Shown: positions 42,069 to 50,554 of the stretch, piece after piece | Position numbering within the stretch: position 1 is the stretch's first letter | Layout: each line of letters opens with the position of its first letter | Assembly (NCBI GenBank): GCA_019752335.1 | Contig: JAIEMJ010000007.1 | Span: forward strand, 1-64,000 | DNA length: 64,000 bases | Source of the DNA: Bryobacteraceae bacterium | Lineage (GTDB): Bacteria; Acidobacteriota; Terriglobia; Bryobacterales; Bryobacteraceae | Direction of reading: 5' to 3' | Translations under genes and position numbers: made by a program | Notes under the pieces: model-generated | Database searches by the model: none | Told to the model about the DNA's origin: nothing | Seen by the model: only the letters and a program-made list of their open reading frames with translations

Positions 42069-42376
42069 TCGCGCGCGTCATCGGGGAAATGGTCGCCACG
42101 GAGAAGCATGCCAGCCACGCCGGGTGTACCGCGCTGCTAGTGCAGCCCTTGGAACTGGACGGCTCGAATCGGGGCAATGCCGTGATCGCCTTTGACAGCA
42201 TCGGTGTCGGCGTGGGCGAGTGTGTCCTGCTCACCACCGAAGGCTATAGCGCGATGACCAGCGTCGGCCGGCCCAACTCACCGATTGACATGGCTGTGAT
42301 CGGTGTGATTGACCGTGTCGAGCTTGGGGGTGCGGCTGCCCCGGCGTTTCCGATCCGTGCGGGACAGCACGAGTAA
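42062..42376 (+). CDS. Microcompartment vertex protein, BMC-P, copy 3
   Basis: A 104-residue EutN/CcmL-family protein: MLIARVIGEMVATEKHASHA, CTALLVQPLELDG, AFDSIGVGVGECVLLTTEG, and PIDMAVIGVIDRVEL, with an Ala/Pro-rich C-terminal extension. The ATG at 42062 lies within the end of copy 2. Its last 99 nt overlap the convergent membrane-protein gene (42278-42877), the longest antisense overlap of real genes in the window. No further BMC gene or aldehyde dehydrogenase follows. Confidence 0.92.
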   Translation: MLIARVIGEMVATEKHASHAGCTALLVQPLELDGSNRGNAVIAFDSIGVGVGECVLLTTEGYSAMTSVGRPNSPIDMAVIGVIDRVELGGAAAPAFPIRAGQHE

Positions 42377-42877
42377 GCCGGCCAAGCCGAGTCCGGTGAG
42401 CACCTTCAGTGCTTCAAAGGTCGCATAAAGGCCGTGCATCGCTTCGAGTTGCTTGCGGTGGGAGGGGAACTTCGTAGAGTCAGAGAATTCGACGGCGCGG
42501 CCCAGGCCAATGATGCTCGGCATAATGGCGAATTGGTTTACCGCTACTAACACCACCAGGGCAAAGGATACAATCAGGGTCTTTTTACTCGCCAGCGTGC
42601 CAAACAGCAACAGGAAAAACAGTAGGAGCCCCAGGCCTAACTGCGCCAAACCCCAATATTCGAACAAAGCGCGGTTGATTTCGCCCGTCTGATAACGGAG
42701 TAAGTAGCGGGCTTCGACGGAACCCAGGGTCTCGAGCGCCTTGGCCGCGCCGGACGCGCCCGGAGTGAGCAGGATGCGGTCGGTAATACGAAAATTGCCG
42801 ACGGCAATCGCCGCAAGAATCAAGCTGCCGCTTAACCATGCTCCGAGTAAAATACAGGCCAATCGCTGATTATTCAT
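42278..42877 (-). CDS. DUF4149-like membrane protein
   Basis: A 199-residue protein with about four transmembrane segments (near residues 8-28, 78-95, 100-120, 157-172). RYLLRYQTGEINRALFEYWG and SDSTKFPSHRKQLEAMHGLYATFE are the hydrophilic blocks that recall DUF4149-type proteins. The tail (RTDRKRRGSRTPKLD...) is antisense to the end of BMC-P copy 3 and may not be functional sequence. TAGAAA lies 6 nt before the ATG at 42877. Function unknown. Confidence 0.6.
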   Translation of the reverse strand: MNNQRLACILLGAWLSGSLILAAIAVGNFRITDRILLTPGASGAAKALETLGSVEARYLLRYQTGEINRALFEYWGLAQLGLGLLLFFLLLFGTLASKKTLIVSFALVVLVAVNQFAIMPSIIGLGRAVEFSDSTKFPSHRKQLEAMHGLYATFEALKVLTGLGLAGLLVLSRTDRKRRGSRTPKLDTVNHTDHSHVNR

Positions 42878-42910
42878 TCGCGTTTTCTATTTTAGTATGC
42901 TGGAGTCCTT

Positions 42911-43927
42911 ATGAGTGGTGGAAAAATTACACGCCGGGTGGCGCTGCTCGCGCCGCTGCCCGCCCTGGCTGCGCCGGGTAGCCTCAATTTGCCGAAAAAG
43001 GTCCGCGTCGTGCTGATCGGCAAAGAGGGACATACGGGCGAGGTCACCACGCCGGCCAAGCAGATTCCCGGGATCGAGATCGTCGCCCAACTCGACAGCC
43101 AAACGGACTATCGCCCCGTCCTGGACCGCGAGAAGCCTGACCTCGTCGCCATTTGCAACGACAACGGACAGCGCGCCGCCGCGATTCTGGCCTGCGCGGA
43201 GCGCAAGCTCGCCTTCATCGCCGAAAAGCCCTTCGCCATCACGCTCGACGACCTCGCCCGTTGCCGCAAAGCCGTAGAGAAGAGTGGCGTCCGCTACACG
43301 ATGATGTTGCCTTTGCGCTTCACGCCGCACTTCCTCGCGCTCAAGCAGCTTGTCGCCTCCGGGCAAATTGGCGAAGTCGCGCAGATCGGCGGACAGAAGT
43401 CTTATAAGCCCGCACCCAACGTGGCCTGGCGCAATAAGGCTTCAAGCTACGGCGGCACCATTCCCTGGGTGGGCATCCACATGGCGGACCTGATGCGTTG
43501 GACCAGTGGCCGCGAATTCGTCGCGGCCGCCGCGTTCCAGACGCGCCTCGGCTGGCCCGCCTTGGGCGACCGCGAGAACGCCGCCGCCGCGCTCTTTCAT
43601 CTCGACAACGGCGGCGCCGGCACGCTGCGCATGGACTACCTGCGGCCCGACGGCGCCATCACTCACGAAGATGACCGCCTGCGTCTGGCTGGCACGAAGG
43701 GCGTCGCCGAGTACCAGGCGTCGACCGGCGTTACGCTCTTGACCTACGATGCCCCGCCGCGAGTTATCCCGCCGCTCGCGCCGCAGTCCCTTTTCGTCGA
43801 ATTCCTACGCGCCCTGTATCTCGGGGGGCCGGACCCGATCAGCGCGTCTGACATCTGGCGCATCAACGAGATTTGTCTCAAAACGCGCGATGCGGCGAAC
43901 TCCGGCCGCGTCGTAAAGCTGACGTAG
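42911..43927 (+). CDS. Gfo/Idh/MocA-family oxidoreductase
   Basis: A 338-residue protein with an NAD(P)-binding N-terminus (KKVRVVLIGKEGHTGEV), DLVAICNDNGQRAAAILACA, AEKPFAITLDDLARCRKAVE (the EKP motif) and a C-terminal alpha/beta domain (MLPLRFTPHFLALKQLVASG). A short stretch before residue 20 (TRRVALLAPLPALAAPG) looks like a weak Tat-type signal, which is frequent for this family in Acidobacteriota. The sugar substrate is unknown. TAGTAT lies at 42893-42898 and GGAG before the ATG, so this gene has a short leader and a ribosome-binding site. Confidence 0.87.
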   Translation: MSGGKITRRVALLAPLPALAAPGSLNLPKKVRVVLIGKEGHTGEVTTPAKQIPGIEIVAQLDSQTDYRPVLDREKPDLVAICNDNGQRAAAILACAERKLAFIAEKPFAITLDDLARCRKAVEKSGVRYTMMLPLRFTPHFLALKQLVASGQIGEVAQIGGQKSYKPAPNVAWRNKASSYGGTIPWVGIHMADLMRWTSGREFVAAAAFQTRLGWPALGDRENAAAALFHLDNGGAGTLRMDYLRPDGAITHEDDRLRLAGTKGVAEYQASTGVTLLTYDAPPRVIPPLAPQSLFVEFLRALYLGGPDPISASDIWRINEICLKTRDAANSGRVVKLT

Positions 43928-43928
43928 C

Positions 43929-45329
43929 TTAGCGCGACTCCAAAGCGTCCAGGATCAGCCGGACATCGGCCTCGGTAGTGCGCAGGTTCATAAAGCAGGC
44001 TCGCAGCCCGGTGCGGCCCTTCACCAACGCCGGGCCGAGGAAGGCGGTGCCGCTCTCCAGCAGACTTTGGAGGGCGCGCAGGTTCCCTTCGCCGTCTAAA
44101 TCTTTGCGGCGGAAGCACACGCAGTTGAAGACCACGGGCGCCAGCAGTTCGTACCGCGAGCGGGCGGCGATCTGCTCGCCCATATAGGTGGCCAAGTGGT
44201 GCATATGATCGATCACCGCCGCGTACGCGTCGGCGCCGAAGTGCTTCAGCGACCACCAGACTTTGAGCGCCTTGAAGGCGCGGGACAACTGGGGGCCCTG
44301 GTTGGCGAAGTCAATAAAGTCCTCGTCTTCGGACATGGTGAGGTAGCTGGGATGCGCACTGAAGGAAGCCAGCAGGTGTTGGCGGTTGCGCACCAGCACG
44401 CAACCCGCTTCGAAGGAGCAGAAGAGAAACTTATGCGGGTCCAACGAGACGGAGTCCGCCAGACGGATGCCGGTGAGGGGACCTCGGAAACGCTCGCTGA
44501 GCGCGGCGAGCGCGCCGTAGGCGCCGTCGATGTGGAGCCAAAGGTCCTGCGCGCGGCAGAAGTGCGCGAGGGCCTCCAGGGGGTCAATCGCGCCGGTGGT
44601 GACGGTGCCGGCGGAACCTACCACACAGAAGGGGATGCGGCCCGCCGCCCGGTCCGAAGCGACGGCTTCCGCCAGCAAGTCCAACCGGATGCGGAAGTCG
44701 TCACCGGTGGCGATGTAGCGCAGGTTTTGCGTGCCCAGGCCTAGCAAGGAAACCGCTTTGCCGATGCTGGAGTGTACCTCCTCCGATGTGTACAGCACCA
44801 AGGGGGCCCGCTGGCCTTGCAGACCCTCGCGGCGCGCGCCGGGGCCCAAGGCATGGTCGCGGGCAGCCGTTAGCGCCACTGCGTTGGCCATCGAGCCGCC
44901 GCTGGTGATGATGCCCCCGGCGGTCCCTGGCAGGCCGAAGAGCTCCACAAACCAGCGCAACACCGTCTGCTCCACCGCGTTCGCCGCGGGCGACAGATGC
45001 CAGAGGTTGCAGTTCTGATTGAGGGTGGCCGCGACATGGTCCGCATAGGGCGATAGTGCATTCGGTGAGGGCTGCACATACGGCAAAAAGCGCGGATGCG
45101 CGGTGTGCGTGGAGTTCGGCACCACCACGCGTTCCAATTCCTCGAACAGGGCTTCCAACGGCTGCCCCGCGCGCGGCAGCGGCTGCTCCTTTAGCCCCCT
45201 TAGCGCGGGCCGGTCCAGCGGCGGATACACGGGCAGGGAATCGAGCGACGCCAGGTAGCGCTGGCTGAAACTGGCGAGGAGAGCGGCGGCTTGGTCATGC
45301 TGTTCTTGCGTGAAGAGAAGAGAGTCCAC
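43929..45329 (-). CDS. Group II PLP-dependent decarboxylase
   Basis: A 466-residue protein of the aromatic-amino-acid/glutamate decarboxylase family. Visible blocks are THTAHPRFLPYVQPSPNALS, GGIITSGGSMANAVALTAAR, LHIDGAYGALAALSERF and SVSLDPHKFLFCSFEAGCVL, in which the Lys near residue 300 binds PLP. The amino-acid substrate is uncertain. The GTG at 45329 is preferred over an earlier ATG because the hexamer CATGAT sits exactly 6 nt upstream and the longer N-terminus is unlike the family. It is divergent from the Usp gene, with overlapping control regions. Confidence 0.85.
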   Translation of the reverse strand: MDSLLFTQEQHDQAAALLASFSQRYLASLDSLPVYPPLDRPALRGLKEQPLPRAGQPLEALFEELERVVVPNSTHTAHPRFLPYVQPSPNALSPYADHVAATLNQNCNLWHLSPAANAVEQTVLRWFVELFGLPGTAGGIITSGGSMANAVALTAARDHALGPGARREGLQGQRAPLVLYTSEEVHSSIGKAVSLLGLGTQNLRYIATGDDFRIRLDLLAEAVASDRAAGRIPFCVVGSAGTVTTGAIDPLEALAHFCRAQDLWLHIDGAYGALAALSERFRGPLTGIRLADSVSLDPHKFLFCSFEAGCVLVRNRQHLLASFSAHPSYLTMSEDEDFIDFANQGPQLSRAFKALKVWWSLKHFGADAYAAVIDHMHHLATYMGEQIAARSRYELLAPVVFNCVCFRRKDLDGEGNLRALQSLLESGTAFLGPALVKGRTGLRACFMNLRTTEADVRLILDALESR

Positions 45330-45366
45330 GTTTCTATCATGGCAGTTGAATTGCAGAAGAAAGGGC

Positions 45367-46221
45367 ATGCTACCCTTTCGCAAGATCCTTTTCCCTGTCG
45401 ATTTTTCGGAGCCTTGCCGCCACGCCGCGCCTCAGGTGCGGGCCATGCTGGACCGTTATAGCGCGCAACTGCTGCTGGTGAATGCCGTGAACCCGGCGCC
45501 ACTGGCGGTGGGCCCTCCCGAAGCGCCCATCTTCTATCCGCCCCCCCACCAGACGGAGATCTACCAGCAGCATCTGGACCACTTGCATCGCTTTGCCGCG
45601 GAGCACTTCCCCAGCCGCAAACCCGATCTGCAGGTGGCCGTGGGTGACCCGCCTTCCGTCATCGAAGATACCCTGCGCCACCATGGCGCGGACCTCGTGA
45701 TGCTGCCCACCCATGGCCACGGCGTTGTCCGGCGACTCCTGCTCGGGTCAGTCACGAGCAAGGTGCTCCACGACGCCGACTGCGCCGTCTGGACGGCGAC
45801 GCATGACGCCGCCCGCGCTGGACTCCGCTGTCACCATGTGCTCTGCGCCGCCAGTGTCGATCAGGAGGACAGCGCGGCCGTGCTGCGCGCCGCCGCGTCT
45901 CTCGCGCAGACCTATGGCGCCGAACTGCGCCTCCTCCACGCGGTCGATTTGCCTGACGCCGGACTCGAGTACGCCTACCGCGAAGCCATTATGGCGGCGG
46001 CAGACCACCGTCTGCGGGAGTTACGCCAGGAAACCGGGGTTCACGCGCCCTACGATGTGGTCGCCGGCGACCCCGTGGAGCAGACCCGTCTGGCCGCGAT
46101 CCAGCATGGCTCCGGATTGATTGTCACTGGCCGGGGCCGCGCACGCGCACGCGCGGGCAGGTTGTGGTCTCAGCTGTACTCGCTGATTCGGGAGTCGCCG
46201 TGCCCGGTGCTGAGCGTTTAG
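45367..46221 (+). CDS. Tandem-domain universal stress protein
   Basis: A 284-residue protein with two Usp domains. The first (MLPFRKILFPVDFSEPCRHA to about residue 145) has a complete nucleotide-binding motif, THGHGVVRRLLLGSVTSKVL, matching G-2X-G-9X-G-S/T. The second (about 155-284) ends GLIVTGRGRARARAGRLWSQ, where the motif is degenerate, so it probably no longer binds ATP. Such asymmetric pairs are common. The ATG at 45367 follows AGAAAGG; a longer frame from 45310 is rejected because it overlaps the decarboxylase start and adds no family sequence. Confidence 0.87.
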   Translation: MLPFRKILFPVDFSEPCRHAAPQVRAMLDRYSAQLLLVNAVNPAPLAVGPPEAPIFYPPPHQTEIYQQHLDHLHRFAAEHFPSRKPDLQVAVGDPPSVIEDTLRHHGADLVMLPTHGHGVVRRLLLGSVTSKVLHDADCAVWTATHDAARAGLRCHHVLCAASVDQEDSAAVLRAAASLAQTYGAELRLLHAVDLPDAGLEYAYREAIMAAADHRLRELRQETGVHAPYDVVAGDPVEQTRLAAIQHGSGLIVTGRGRARARAGRLWSQLYSLIRESPCPVLSV

Positions 46222-46503
46222 AACCAGGGTGCGCGAAAGCACTCTCGCCCTGCGTCGCTTGACGCTATTTTGCCGAGCATTACCCTTTCTGATTTATAGC
46301 GAAACTTTAAGTAAGTCGCATGGTACAGCAGTGAGTACTAGAACAGTGTAGATTTATTCTACGTTTGTACCGCGAACTTCATACCCAAGAACTAGAAGTA
46401 CTTGTCTTTCCAAGGGGTTTCGTTCTACACTGACCTGCATAACCTGCTGAAGTTCAGGCAGGACCGGAGTGGTTTTATTCCGGAAAGGTAGGAGGACAGG
46501 TTC
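46222..46503. other. AT-richer intergenic region upstream of the PEP-CTERM gene
   Basis: These 282 nt are clearly less GC-rich than their flanks. They hold a long-range 9-bp inverted repeat, CAGTGTAGA (46344-46352) with TCTACACTG (46424-46432), and a small perfect hairpin CTGAA-G-TTCAG (46447-46457). GGTAGGAGG just before the PEP-CTERM ATG serves for ribosome binding. No sigma-54 -24/-12 pair (GG-N10-GC) was found. Confidence 0.4.
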
Positions 46504-47133
46504 ATGAAATTCAGTAGGCTAATTTTGTTGGCTAGTTTGCTCACGGGGTCCGGCTGGGCAGCTACGATTGCGAACATGCAGTACGTTTCGGACTATGTTG
46601 GCTCGGGGGTATTCATCTTCAAGGTGGATGGTGTCAACTCACAATTGTTTTGCGACCAGTATCTACCCAATGCGGTTACGATCCCGTACCAGGCTAACGT
46701 GGGGACCCTGACGGATTTGTCAGGTACTTTTCTCGGCTTGGCGAACGATCCCGATGCGAGGCTGAAGTATCAGCAGATCGCGATTTTGAATCTCCTGGCG
46801 TTACAGGGTCTCGCGCTGAACTCGACCGCGGGAAATCAAACGGCGATCCATGCCGTTGAGGCTGCCCGGCGTATCGTCGACGGGTACCGCGCTCTTCCCC
46901 TAGAGGCGCAGAACCTCTTCGACTTTGTCACCGGTCTATCCACGGCGCAGATCAATAGCTATAATCTCACCGGCTTCCGCATTTACACCGGCTTGCGGAT
47001 TCAGACGCAAGAACTCACGGGCTTTGTCGGCGGCGGCGGTGGCTTTGACGTAAATCCGGTGCCAGAACCCGCATCGCTCGCGCTGTTCGGTTCGGCGCTC
47101 GTGGCCTTGGCTCTTTACCGGCGCCGGAATTGA
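46504..47133 (+). CDS. PEP-CTERM surface protein
   Basis: A 209-residue exported protein with a signal peptide (MKFSRLILLASLLTGSGWAA) and a PEP-CTERM sorting tail: VPEP, a hydrophobic segment ASLALFGSALVALAL and a basic YRRRN end. Exosortase recognises and processes such tails on proteins destined for the surface or exopolysaccharide matrix. The body contains DQYLPNAVTIPYQANVG and AIHAVEAARRIVDGYRALP with no known domain. Neither exosortase nor exopolysaccharide genes are in the window. The gene is less GC-rich than its neighbours, as is its leader. Confidence 0.87.
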   Translation: MKFSRLILLASLLTGSGWAATIANMQYVSDYVGSGVFIFKVDGVNSQLFCDQYLPNAVTIPYQANVGTLTDLSGTFLGLANDPDARLKYQQIAILNLLALQGLALNSTAGNQTAIHAVEAARRIVDGYRALPLEAQNLFDFVTGLSTAQINSYNLTGFRIYTGLRIQTQELTGFVGGGGGFDVNPVPEPASLALFGSALVALALYRRRN

Positions 47134-48287
47134 TTCAACCTTGGCTGCAACGCCAGCAGTACGGCAGCGCCAACGACGAGTAGCGCTCCCGCCAACTCGA
47201 GCATCACACTAAGACCGAAGGCAGCCTTCAGCGTCCCTGCCGCAAAGGCGACGGTGCCTCCTACCAGCGTCCCCGCGCAGTTCAGGAAGCCGTAGGCGGT
47301 GGCGCGCAGTTCTTCGGGCACGAGTTGACAGACCACCGGCATGTTGTTAGCGTCGTAAGCGCCGCGGCCGAGTCCGTAGACGGCTAGCCCCACCAGCACC
47401 AGGACGGGCAGCGCCGTGAAGCCCGCCAGAAACAGGAACGGCGCCGCGATGGCCAGCCCCAGGGCTTGCATCCGGCGCGCGGACCAGCGGTCGCCGATGG
47501 GGCCTCCCACTAAGATCCCCAGGATGCTAGCTGCCTGGACGTAAAACGTCGCGTTGAAGCCGGCCTCGGCCAGGCTCATCCCGAATTTCTCGTAGAGAAA
47601 CGCGGGCATCCAGGCGGCCACCAGCCATCCGGCTACCGAGAAGATGCCGAATACGATGGTGATGCGGGGGAAGCCAGGCGTGCGGAGTAACTGCCTCGCC
47701 GCAGCCAGGAAGGGGACCGGCTCGGTGCGCACGCCCGCTGCCGTTGCCGGCAAGGCGGTCAACAGCAGCGAGTATGCGACCCCGATGGCGCCCAGAAAGA
47801 GGAAGGGAAAGCGCCAGCCGTAATGTGCGCCCAGCCAGCCGCCGCCCCAGCCGCCCAGCACGACGCCCAGATAGATGCCGCTGAAGTGCAGGCCGGTGGC
47901 GAGTCCGCGGGTGCGTTCGCCGTGGTGCGACGCGATCAGCGCCAGGGCGGCGGGCAAATAGAAGGCCTCCGCGATGCCCATCGCCGCGCGCGCCGCTACC
48001 AATTGCGTGAGGTTCGCCGCTTGCCCCGTCGCCCAAGTGACTACGCTCCAAACCAGCAGGCTCGCGATAATCACGCGCTTGTGTCCGAACTTATCGCCCG
48101 CGTAACCCGCCACGGGACTCAACAAAGAGTAGATCCAGAGGAAAGCCGCGCCAGCCAAGCCTAGCTGAGCATCGGTAAGTTGTAAGTCGGCTTTGAGGAG
48201 CGGGAAGACAGAGAAGATGACCTGGCGATCCAGGTAATTCAGCAGGCCGGCGAACCAAAGTAAGCCGACCGCGAGCCATGGCTTCAC
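47115..48287 (-). CDS. MFS transporter
   Basis: A 390-residue major-facilitator protein with about twelve membrane segments. Marks are LLNYLDRQVIFSVFPLLKAD (the first segment, as in sugar-acid and sialate transporters), GYAGDKFGHKRVII (motif A) and GIAEAFYLPAALALI. The GTG at 48287 overlaps the stop codon of the NanA-like gene (GTGA), so translation is coupled. Pairing with a NanA-like lyase suggests uptake of a sugar acid such as sialic acid, by inference. It is convergent with the PEP-CTERM gene with a 19-nt overlap of the ends. Confidence 0.85.
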   Translation of the reverse strand: MKPWLAVGLLWFAGLLNYLDRQVIFSVFPLLKADLQLTDAQLGLAGAAFLWIYSLLSPVAGYAGDKFGHKRVIIASLLVWSVVTWATGQAANLTQLVAARAAMGIAEAFYLPAALALIASHHGERTRGLATGLHFSGIYLGVVLGGWGGGWLGAHYGWRFPFLFLGAIGVAYSLLLTALPATAAGVRTEPVPFLAAARQLLRTPGFPRITIVFGIFSVAGWLVAAWMPAFLYEKFGMSLAEAGFNATFYVQAASILGILVGGPIGDRWSARRMQALGLAIAAPFLFLAGFTALPVLVLVGLAVYGLGRGAYDANNMPVVCQLVPEELRATAYGFLNCAGTLVGGTVAFAAGTLKAAFGLSVMLELAGALLVVGAAVLLALQPRLNQFRRR

Positions 48288-49153
48288 GACGCTTCCCACG
48301 TCTCCCATTCGGTGCGCAGCCACTGGGTCTCTTCGCTGGTGAGGCGTCGTCGCGGTCCGGCGGCGTGGCCGCAGGGAATACCGCGCCAACTCATCAGTTG
48401 CTTGCAGGCGGCAATGGTCGGCACGCTGAGCAAGATGCGAATCAGCCGGTTGATGCGGTCCTGCACGGCGACGGCTTCGGGCCAGCGATTGGCGCGAGCG
48501 TGCCCGTAGAGTTCCAGGAAGAGCTTCGGCATCACGTTGTAGGTGGTTCCAATTCCGCCGTGCGCGCCCAGCAGTAAACCTGCGGCGAGCATTTCGTCCG
48601 GACCGTTGAAAACCACTGCGCCGCGCAGGCGCAACTGGCGCATGGTGTAAAAGTCAAACGACGTGAACTTCAGGCCCGCCACATTGGGCAGGTCGCAGAG
48701 CTCTTCAATCTGCGCGAGCGACATCGCGGGCGCCATGGCCGGGAAGAAATACACCAGAAACGGCGCATTCGCCGATGCCGCGGCCAACGCCGTATAGTAG
48801 CTCTTCACCTCGCCAAAGCTATAGCCCGCCCCGGGCGGCAACGCCGACACGGCCGCGACGCCCGTGCGCGAAGCGTGGGCCGTGAGACGGAGTGCATCCT
48901 TGGCGTTGTGTGCGCCGGTGTGGACGATTACCTGCTTACCCTTAGGCGAAACGCGTACCGCAATTTCGGTGGCCTGCTCGCGTAAGTCTGGCGGCAGCAA
49001 TAACCCCTCGCCGGTATTCCCACAAACGTAAATGCCATCGACGCCTTCGCCGTACAAGTGTTCGATCAGCGCTTCGAAAGCCTTTACATTGAGGCTTTCG
49101 TCTTCATGGAGAGGGGTCAGGATGGCCGGCAGAATGCCGTGTAGGTTCGTCAT
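48284..49153 (-). CDS. DapA/NanA-superfamily aldolase (N-acetylneuraminate-lyase-like)
   Basis: A 289-residue (beta/alpha)8 class I aldolase. VDGIYVCGNTGEGLLLPPDL is the substrate carboxylate-binding loop, LVYFFPAM carries the catalytic Tyr, VAGLKFTSFDFYTM the Schiff-base Lys as in neuraminate lyase (GIKFT), and AHGGIGTTYNVMPKLFLELY matches the lyase more than dihydrodipicolinate synthase. It would split a sialic-type sugar acid to pyruvate and an aldose, but other 2-keto-sugar acids are possible. It starts 1 nt after the der stop and overlaps the MFS gene. Confidence 0.82.
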   Translation of the reverse strand: MTNLHGILPAILTPLHEDESLNVKAFEALIEHLYGEGVDGIYVCGNTGEGLLLPPDLREQATEIAVRVSPKGKQVIVHTGAHNAKDALRLTAHASRTGVAAVSALPPGAGYSFGEVKSYYTALAAASANAPFLVYFFPAMAPAMSLAQIEELCDLPNVAGLKFTSFDFYTMRQLRLRGAVVFNGPDEMLAAGLLLGAHGGIGTTYNVMPKLFLELYGHARANRWPEAVAVQDRINRLIRILLSVPTIAACKQLMSWRGIPCGHAAGPRRRLTSEETQWLRTEWETWEAS

Positions 49154-49154
49154 G

Positions 49155-50492
49155 CTAGTCCTTCGGAGCGTTCCACCGTTCGTGCGGCTCCGGCTTTTTG
49201 AGCTTAATGCGCACGGGCGTGCCAGTGAAGCCGAAGCGCTTGCGGAGTTGGTTGACTAAAAAGCGCTCGGTGGAAAAATGTAAGTCGGCGCGGGCTTCGG
49301 CGAAGAGCACAAAGGTCGGCGGCCGGACGCCGACCTGAGTCATGTATTTGAGCTTGATGTCGGTTTCGTGCTTCAAGAAGTCCAGGAAGCGATTCAATTC
49401 GCCCGTCGACGCGCGTACCCCGGCTGACTCCCAGCTCTCGCGGATCAACTTAAAGAGCCGCTTCACGCCCGTGCCTTTCTTGGCCGAAATGCATTCGAGC
49501 GAAGCATACTCGAGGAACTTCATCTCGTCTCGGACCTGCTGCTCGAAAGCCGCTTTGTCTTTCTTCGTGATCAAGTCCCACTTGTTCACGCAGATCACCA
49601 CGCAGCGGCCCTCTTCGTGGGCATAGCCGGCAATGGTGGCATCCTGCGCCGTCGGGCCTTCCACCGCATCCACCACAATCAGCACGACGTCGGCCGTTTC
49701 AATGTGCTTGCGCGCCATCACGACTGAGAGCTTCTCGGCCATCTCATGCGTCTTGCCTTTGCGCCGGATGCCGGCCGTGTCGATAAAGGTGTAGTCGCGG
49801 CCTTCGAACGTGATCGTCTCGTCCACGGCGTCGCGGGTGGTGCCGGCGATGGGGCTGACGATAGCCCGGTCGGACCCGGTGAGTGAATTGAGCAACGTGC
49901 TTTTGCCGGTGTTCGGCCGGCCGACGATGGCCACGCGAATGGGGCGCATGTCGCGCGGCACCATTGGCTCGGGCTCCACGCGCGTGAAGTCCGCCGTAAT
50001 GTGTTCCAGCATCTCTTCAATGCCGCGGCGATGTTCGGCGGAGACGCCGAAGATGTGCTCGAAGCCGAGCGAGTAGAACTGCACCGTGAGGTCGTCGCGC
50101 TTGGGATGGTCAATCTTGTTCACGGCCACGGTCACCGGCTTGCCGAGCCGCTTCAAGAGCTGCGAGAGCTCGCGGTCGATGCCCGTCAGTTCGGCACGGC
50201 CGTCGATCACGAAAATAATCTGGTCGGCCTGTTCAAAGGCGGTGCGCGCCTGGCGAAAGATCTCGCTGGGGATCAAGGCCTGGTCATGCGGGATGATGCC
50301 GCCGGTGTCAATCAGGGTAAAGGGCCGTTCGTCGAAGAGAACTTCGCCTTCAATCCGGTCCCGGGTGATGCCCGGTTCGTCGCCCACAATGGAGCGTCTT
50401 TGGCCGATTAAGGCGTTGAATAGCGTGCTCTTACCAACGTTGGGCCGGCCAACAATGACTACGGTGGGCCGCTCGGGTAAGGGTTCTGACAT
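49155..50492 (-). CDS. der: Ribosome-assembly GTPase Der (EngA)
   Basis: A 445-residue protein with two G domains: GRPNVGKSTLFNALIGQRRS / DTGG and GRPNTGKSTLLNSL / DTAGIRRKGK, plus the C-terminal KH-like domain (FLDFLKHETDIKLKYMTQVG to RIKLKKPEP). Der is essential for 50S subunit assembly. The start is the ATG at 50492; residues encoded further upstream are not family-like. TACAAT lies 10 nt upstream. It heads an operon with the NanA-like and MFS genes, an unusual coupling of a housekeeping GTPase to catabolic genes. Confidence 0.95.
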   Translation of the reverse strand: MSEPLPERPTVVIVGRPNVGKSTLFNALIGQRRSIVGDEPGITRDRIEGEVLFDERPFTLIDTGGIIPHDQALIPSEIFRQARTAFEQADQIIFVIDGRAELTGIDRELSQLLKRLGKPVTVAVNKIDHPKRDDLTVQFYSLGFEHIFGVSAEHRRGIEEMLEHITADFTRVEPEPMVPRDMRPIRVAIVGRPNTGKSTLLNSLTGSDRAIVSPIAGTTRDAVDETITFEGRDYTFIDTAGIRRKGKTHEMAEKLSVVMARKHIETADVVLIVVDAVEGPTAQDATIAGYAHEEGRCVVICVNKWDLITKKDKAAFEQQVRDEMKFLEYASLECISAKKGTGVKRLFKLIRESWESAGVRASTGELNRFLDFLKHETDIKLKYMTQVGVRPPTFVLFAEARADLHFSTERFLVNQLRKRFGFTGTPVRIKLKKPEPHERWNAPKD

Positions 50493-50554
50493 GGGTTCTT
50501 TTATTGTAGCGGGCTGCAAGTTCGCGCGAGACCTGCGATTCTGGTAGATATAGG

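Noticed and set aside
46400-46503. Sigma-54 promoter for the PEP-CTERM gene
   Set aside because: Some PEP-CTERM genes have such promoters, but no GG-N10-GC pair with suitable flanks was found.
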